NCBI RefSeq assembly: GCF_026738875.1
Contig: NZ_JAPQFJ010000027.1
Coordinates: 1 to 33,670, forward strand
Reading direction: 5' to 3'
Length of the DNA: 33,670 nt
DNA from: Clostridium brassicae
GTDB taxonomy: Bacteria > Bacillota > Clostridia > Clostridiales > Clostridiaceae
Positions 32,487 through 33,670 of this stretch are shown here, piece after piece. Below the pieces are notes generated by a model. That model ran no database searches. It worked only from the letters and a program-made list of their open reading frames with translations, and was not told the origin of the DNA. The number at the start of each line of letters is the position of its first letter. Position 1 is the stretch's first letter. The translations under genes were made by a program, and so were the position numbers.

Positions 32487-33512
32487 TTATTGTATAATAT
32501 TACCTCTATCTATAATTTCAGAAGTGAAATTTATTGAATCAATTAAAGCAAATAACGTTTTTCTAATAGCAACCCCACCATCACCAGGTTGAACTCCAGA
32601 AACAGTTCCTAATGAGGTTCCATTTGTATCAAATGCTGATAAATCTGTATAGTGAGATATGAAAAGTTTGTCTTCAGTAGCGTTTAATGCCATTAGATCT
32701 ACACCGTATTTAGTTGTGGTACTAGTACCATGATTAAATGAATTTACTTGAGTTAAAAATGGAAACGTAGAAGTAAACTCAAATACGTCTACAGTATTCC
32801 TAGTTAGTACATATACTTTTTTCCCATCAGAGGAAACTACTATTGTTCCAGGTTCACTATTTGTAGATACATTATTTAATAGCGAAATACTACTTGGAAT
32901 TTTAGTATCAAGTATTCCAACATCATTACTTATTCTGTTAGCTACAAAAGCAAATTTACCATCAGGTGAAAAGGTTATATTTATAGGACGTAGGCCGCCT
33001 GTATTTGTTTCTACACCAGTGTCAGTTAGTATTCCATTATTATCAATATTAAAACTTCTTACTTTATAATCACCTGTTTCTACAACAAGAACAAGGCCAT
33101 TCCCATTTGGTGACACAGCAACAGCATTTGCAACAGAAGAAAGCTTACTTAATATAGTTTTATTTAATAAGCTATATGAACGCACGGCAGTAGTACTACC
33201 ACCATCTGCAATCAAAGCAAAACGACCATCTGGTGTAATATCTATATCCTCAAATGGAAGAGAGGGAGGAGGATCTAATGCAGTATCAATTACTACTGGT
33301 GGTTCTTTTAGTAGATCTAATTGTATGAGAGTAGCATTGTTAAAAGAAGTTATAACCGCTCTACTGTTGTCTGGTGTAATTGCTACATCAATATAATCAT
33401 TAGCTGGTAGAGCAATAGTGTGGAGGACTGTAAGATTATCAGTATCAAAAATTACCACATCATTATTACCATACTCTGCAACAATTCCAAAATTAGAATT
33501 TAGATGGGACAT
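32487..33512 (-). CDS. YncE-like seven-bladed beta-propeller protein
   Basis: This 341-residue protein consists of seven repeats of about 45 residues, each with an ITPDG/SPDGK-type turn and a VxxFDT-like strand: GNNDVVIFDTDN, ITPDNSRAVIT, ITPDGRFALIA, VSPNGNGLVLV, FSPDGKFAFVA, VSSDGKKVYVL and LNATEDKLFIS. This matches the YncE/cytochrome-D1-like/lactonase propeller class. There is no signal peptide, membrane segment or enzymatic motif. It may be a cytosolic binding scaffold or a spore- or surface-associated protein reached without Sec export; neither is shown by the sequence. It is monocistronic with an AAGGAGTG site and shares the terminator at 32401 with pdxT. Confidence 0.8.
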   Translation of the reverse strand: MSHLNSNFGIVAEYGNNDVVIFDTDNLTVLHTIALPANDYIDVAITPDNSRAVITSFNNATLIQLDLLKEPPVVIDTALDPPPSLPFEDIDITPDGRFALIADGGSTTAVRSYSLLNKTILSKLSSVANAVAVSPNGNGLVLVVETGDYKVRSFNIDNNGILTDTGVETNTGGLRPINITFSPDGKFAFVANRISNDVGILDTKIPSSISLLNNVSTNSEPGTIVVSSDGKKVYVLTRNTVDVFEFTSTFPFLTQVNSFNHGTSTTTKYGVDLMALNATEDKLFISHYTDLSAFDTNGTSLGTVSGVQPGDGGVAIRKTLFALIDSINFTSEIIDRGNIIQ

Positions 33513-33610
33513 TTATTTCACTCCTTCTATATTTAAAATTTAGTTACCTAGATTTCGTACAAATATAAAGATTATATTTTCATATAATTACCTGTTAATA
33601 TTATTCAATA

Positions 33611-33654
33611 TATTCCATAGTCGCCCAGATTTTTAGGCGGAGCCTTCTGGAATA
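33611..33654. repeat. Nested inverted repeat at the window end
   Basis: TATTCCA (33611-33617) and TGGAATA (33648-33654) enclose CGCC/GGCG (33622-33625 with 33636-33639) around a T-rich loop. The GC content is unusual for the surroundings. It could be part of a promoter or a terminator for a gene beyond the window. Confidence 0.35.
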
Positions 33655-33670
33655 ATTTCACAGAATTAAA

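Overview
The window looks like chromosomal DNA of a strictly anaerobic, low-GC Clostridium. It is very AT-rich, has strong AGGAGG ribosome sites, and carries a complete [FeFe]-hydrogenase maturase set, a long TL5/Ctc-type L25 and a PdxST operon. The general look recalls the C. botulinum/C. sporogenes group, but that is an impression and not a search result. I see no rRNA, tRNA, CRISPR array, intact insertion sequence or phage gene. Starts were moved from the longest possible ORF where ribosome sites demanded it (lipoprotein 8294, MCP 9300, C-C lyase 12937, ABC permease 23580, NatA-like ATPase 29502, PdxT 31719).

Layout. 123-1828 (-): a BceRS-like two-component pair with no transporter in view. 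2117-2563 (-): a decayed lytic-transglycosylase-like gene flanked by diverged copies of a palindromic repeat. 2886-7217 (+): promoter, a riboswitch-like leader with its own terminator, then a TM1266-type gene, hydE, hydG and hydF, which assemble the hydrogenase H-cluster. 7258-7865 (+): a possible hexapeptide leader and a GNAT acetyltransferase. 8294-10973 (+): a sugar-binding-type lipoprotein directly followed by a chemoreceptor. 11197-12676 (+): a purine permease with a consensus promoter.

12937-19707 (+): a seven-gene Ter-type stress cluster. It holds a C-C bond lyase, two phosphoribosyltransferase-fold proteins (one with a TRSP domain, one with a Pelota RNA-binding domain), a HAD phosphatase and three TerD proteins. 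The enzymes match the module predicted in the Ter literature to make a nucleoside-like metabolite. TerC, TelA and the ATP-grasp partners are not in the window.

19922-21554 (-): ribosomal protein L25/Ctc and an unknown lipoprotein. 21879-25596 (+): response regulator, BcrA/lantibiotic-immunity-type ABC ATPase with an E-loop, permease and histidine kinase; a 176-bp imperfect palindromic element lies between the transporter and the kinase. 25809-27318 (-): a MerR regulator with a 19-bp-spaced promoter, and a small DUF6483-like protein. 27577-30438 (-): XRE regulator, DUF3169 membrane protein and NatA/NatB-like ABC exporter, driven by a perfect consensus promoter with three 21-bp-phased repeats upstream. 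30844-32294 (+): pdxS-pdxT. 32487-33512 (-): a seven-bladed beta-propeller protein without a signal peptide.

The best leads are the hyd leader RNA, the Ter metabolite cluster, the palindromic repeat family, and the two unusual promoters (MerR 19-bp spacer; 21-bp repeats).
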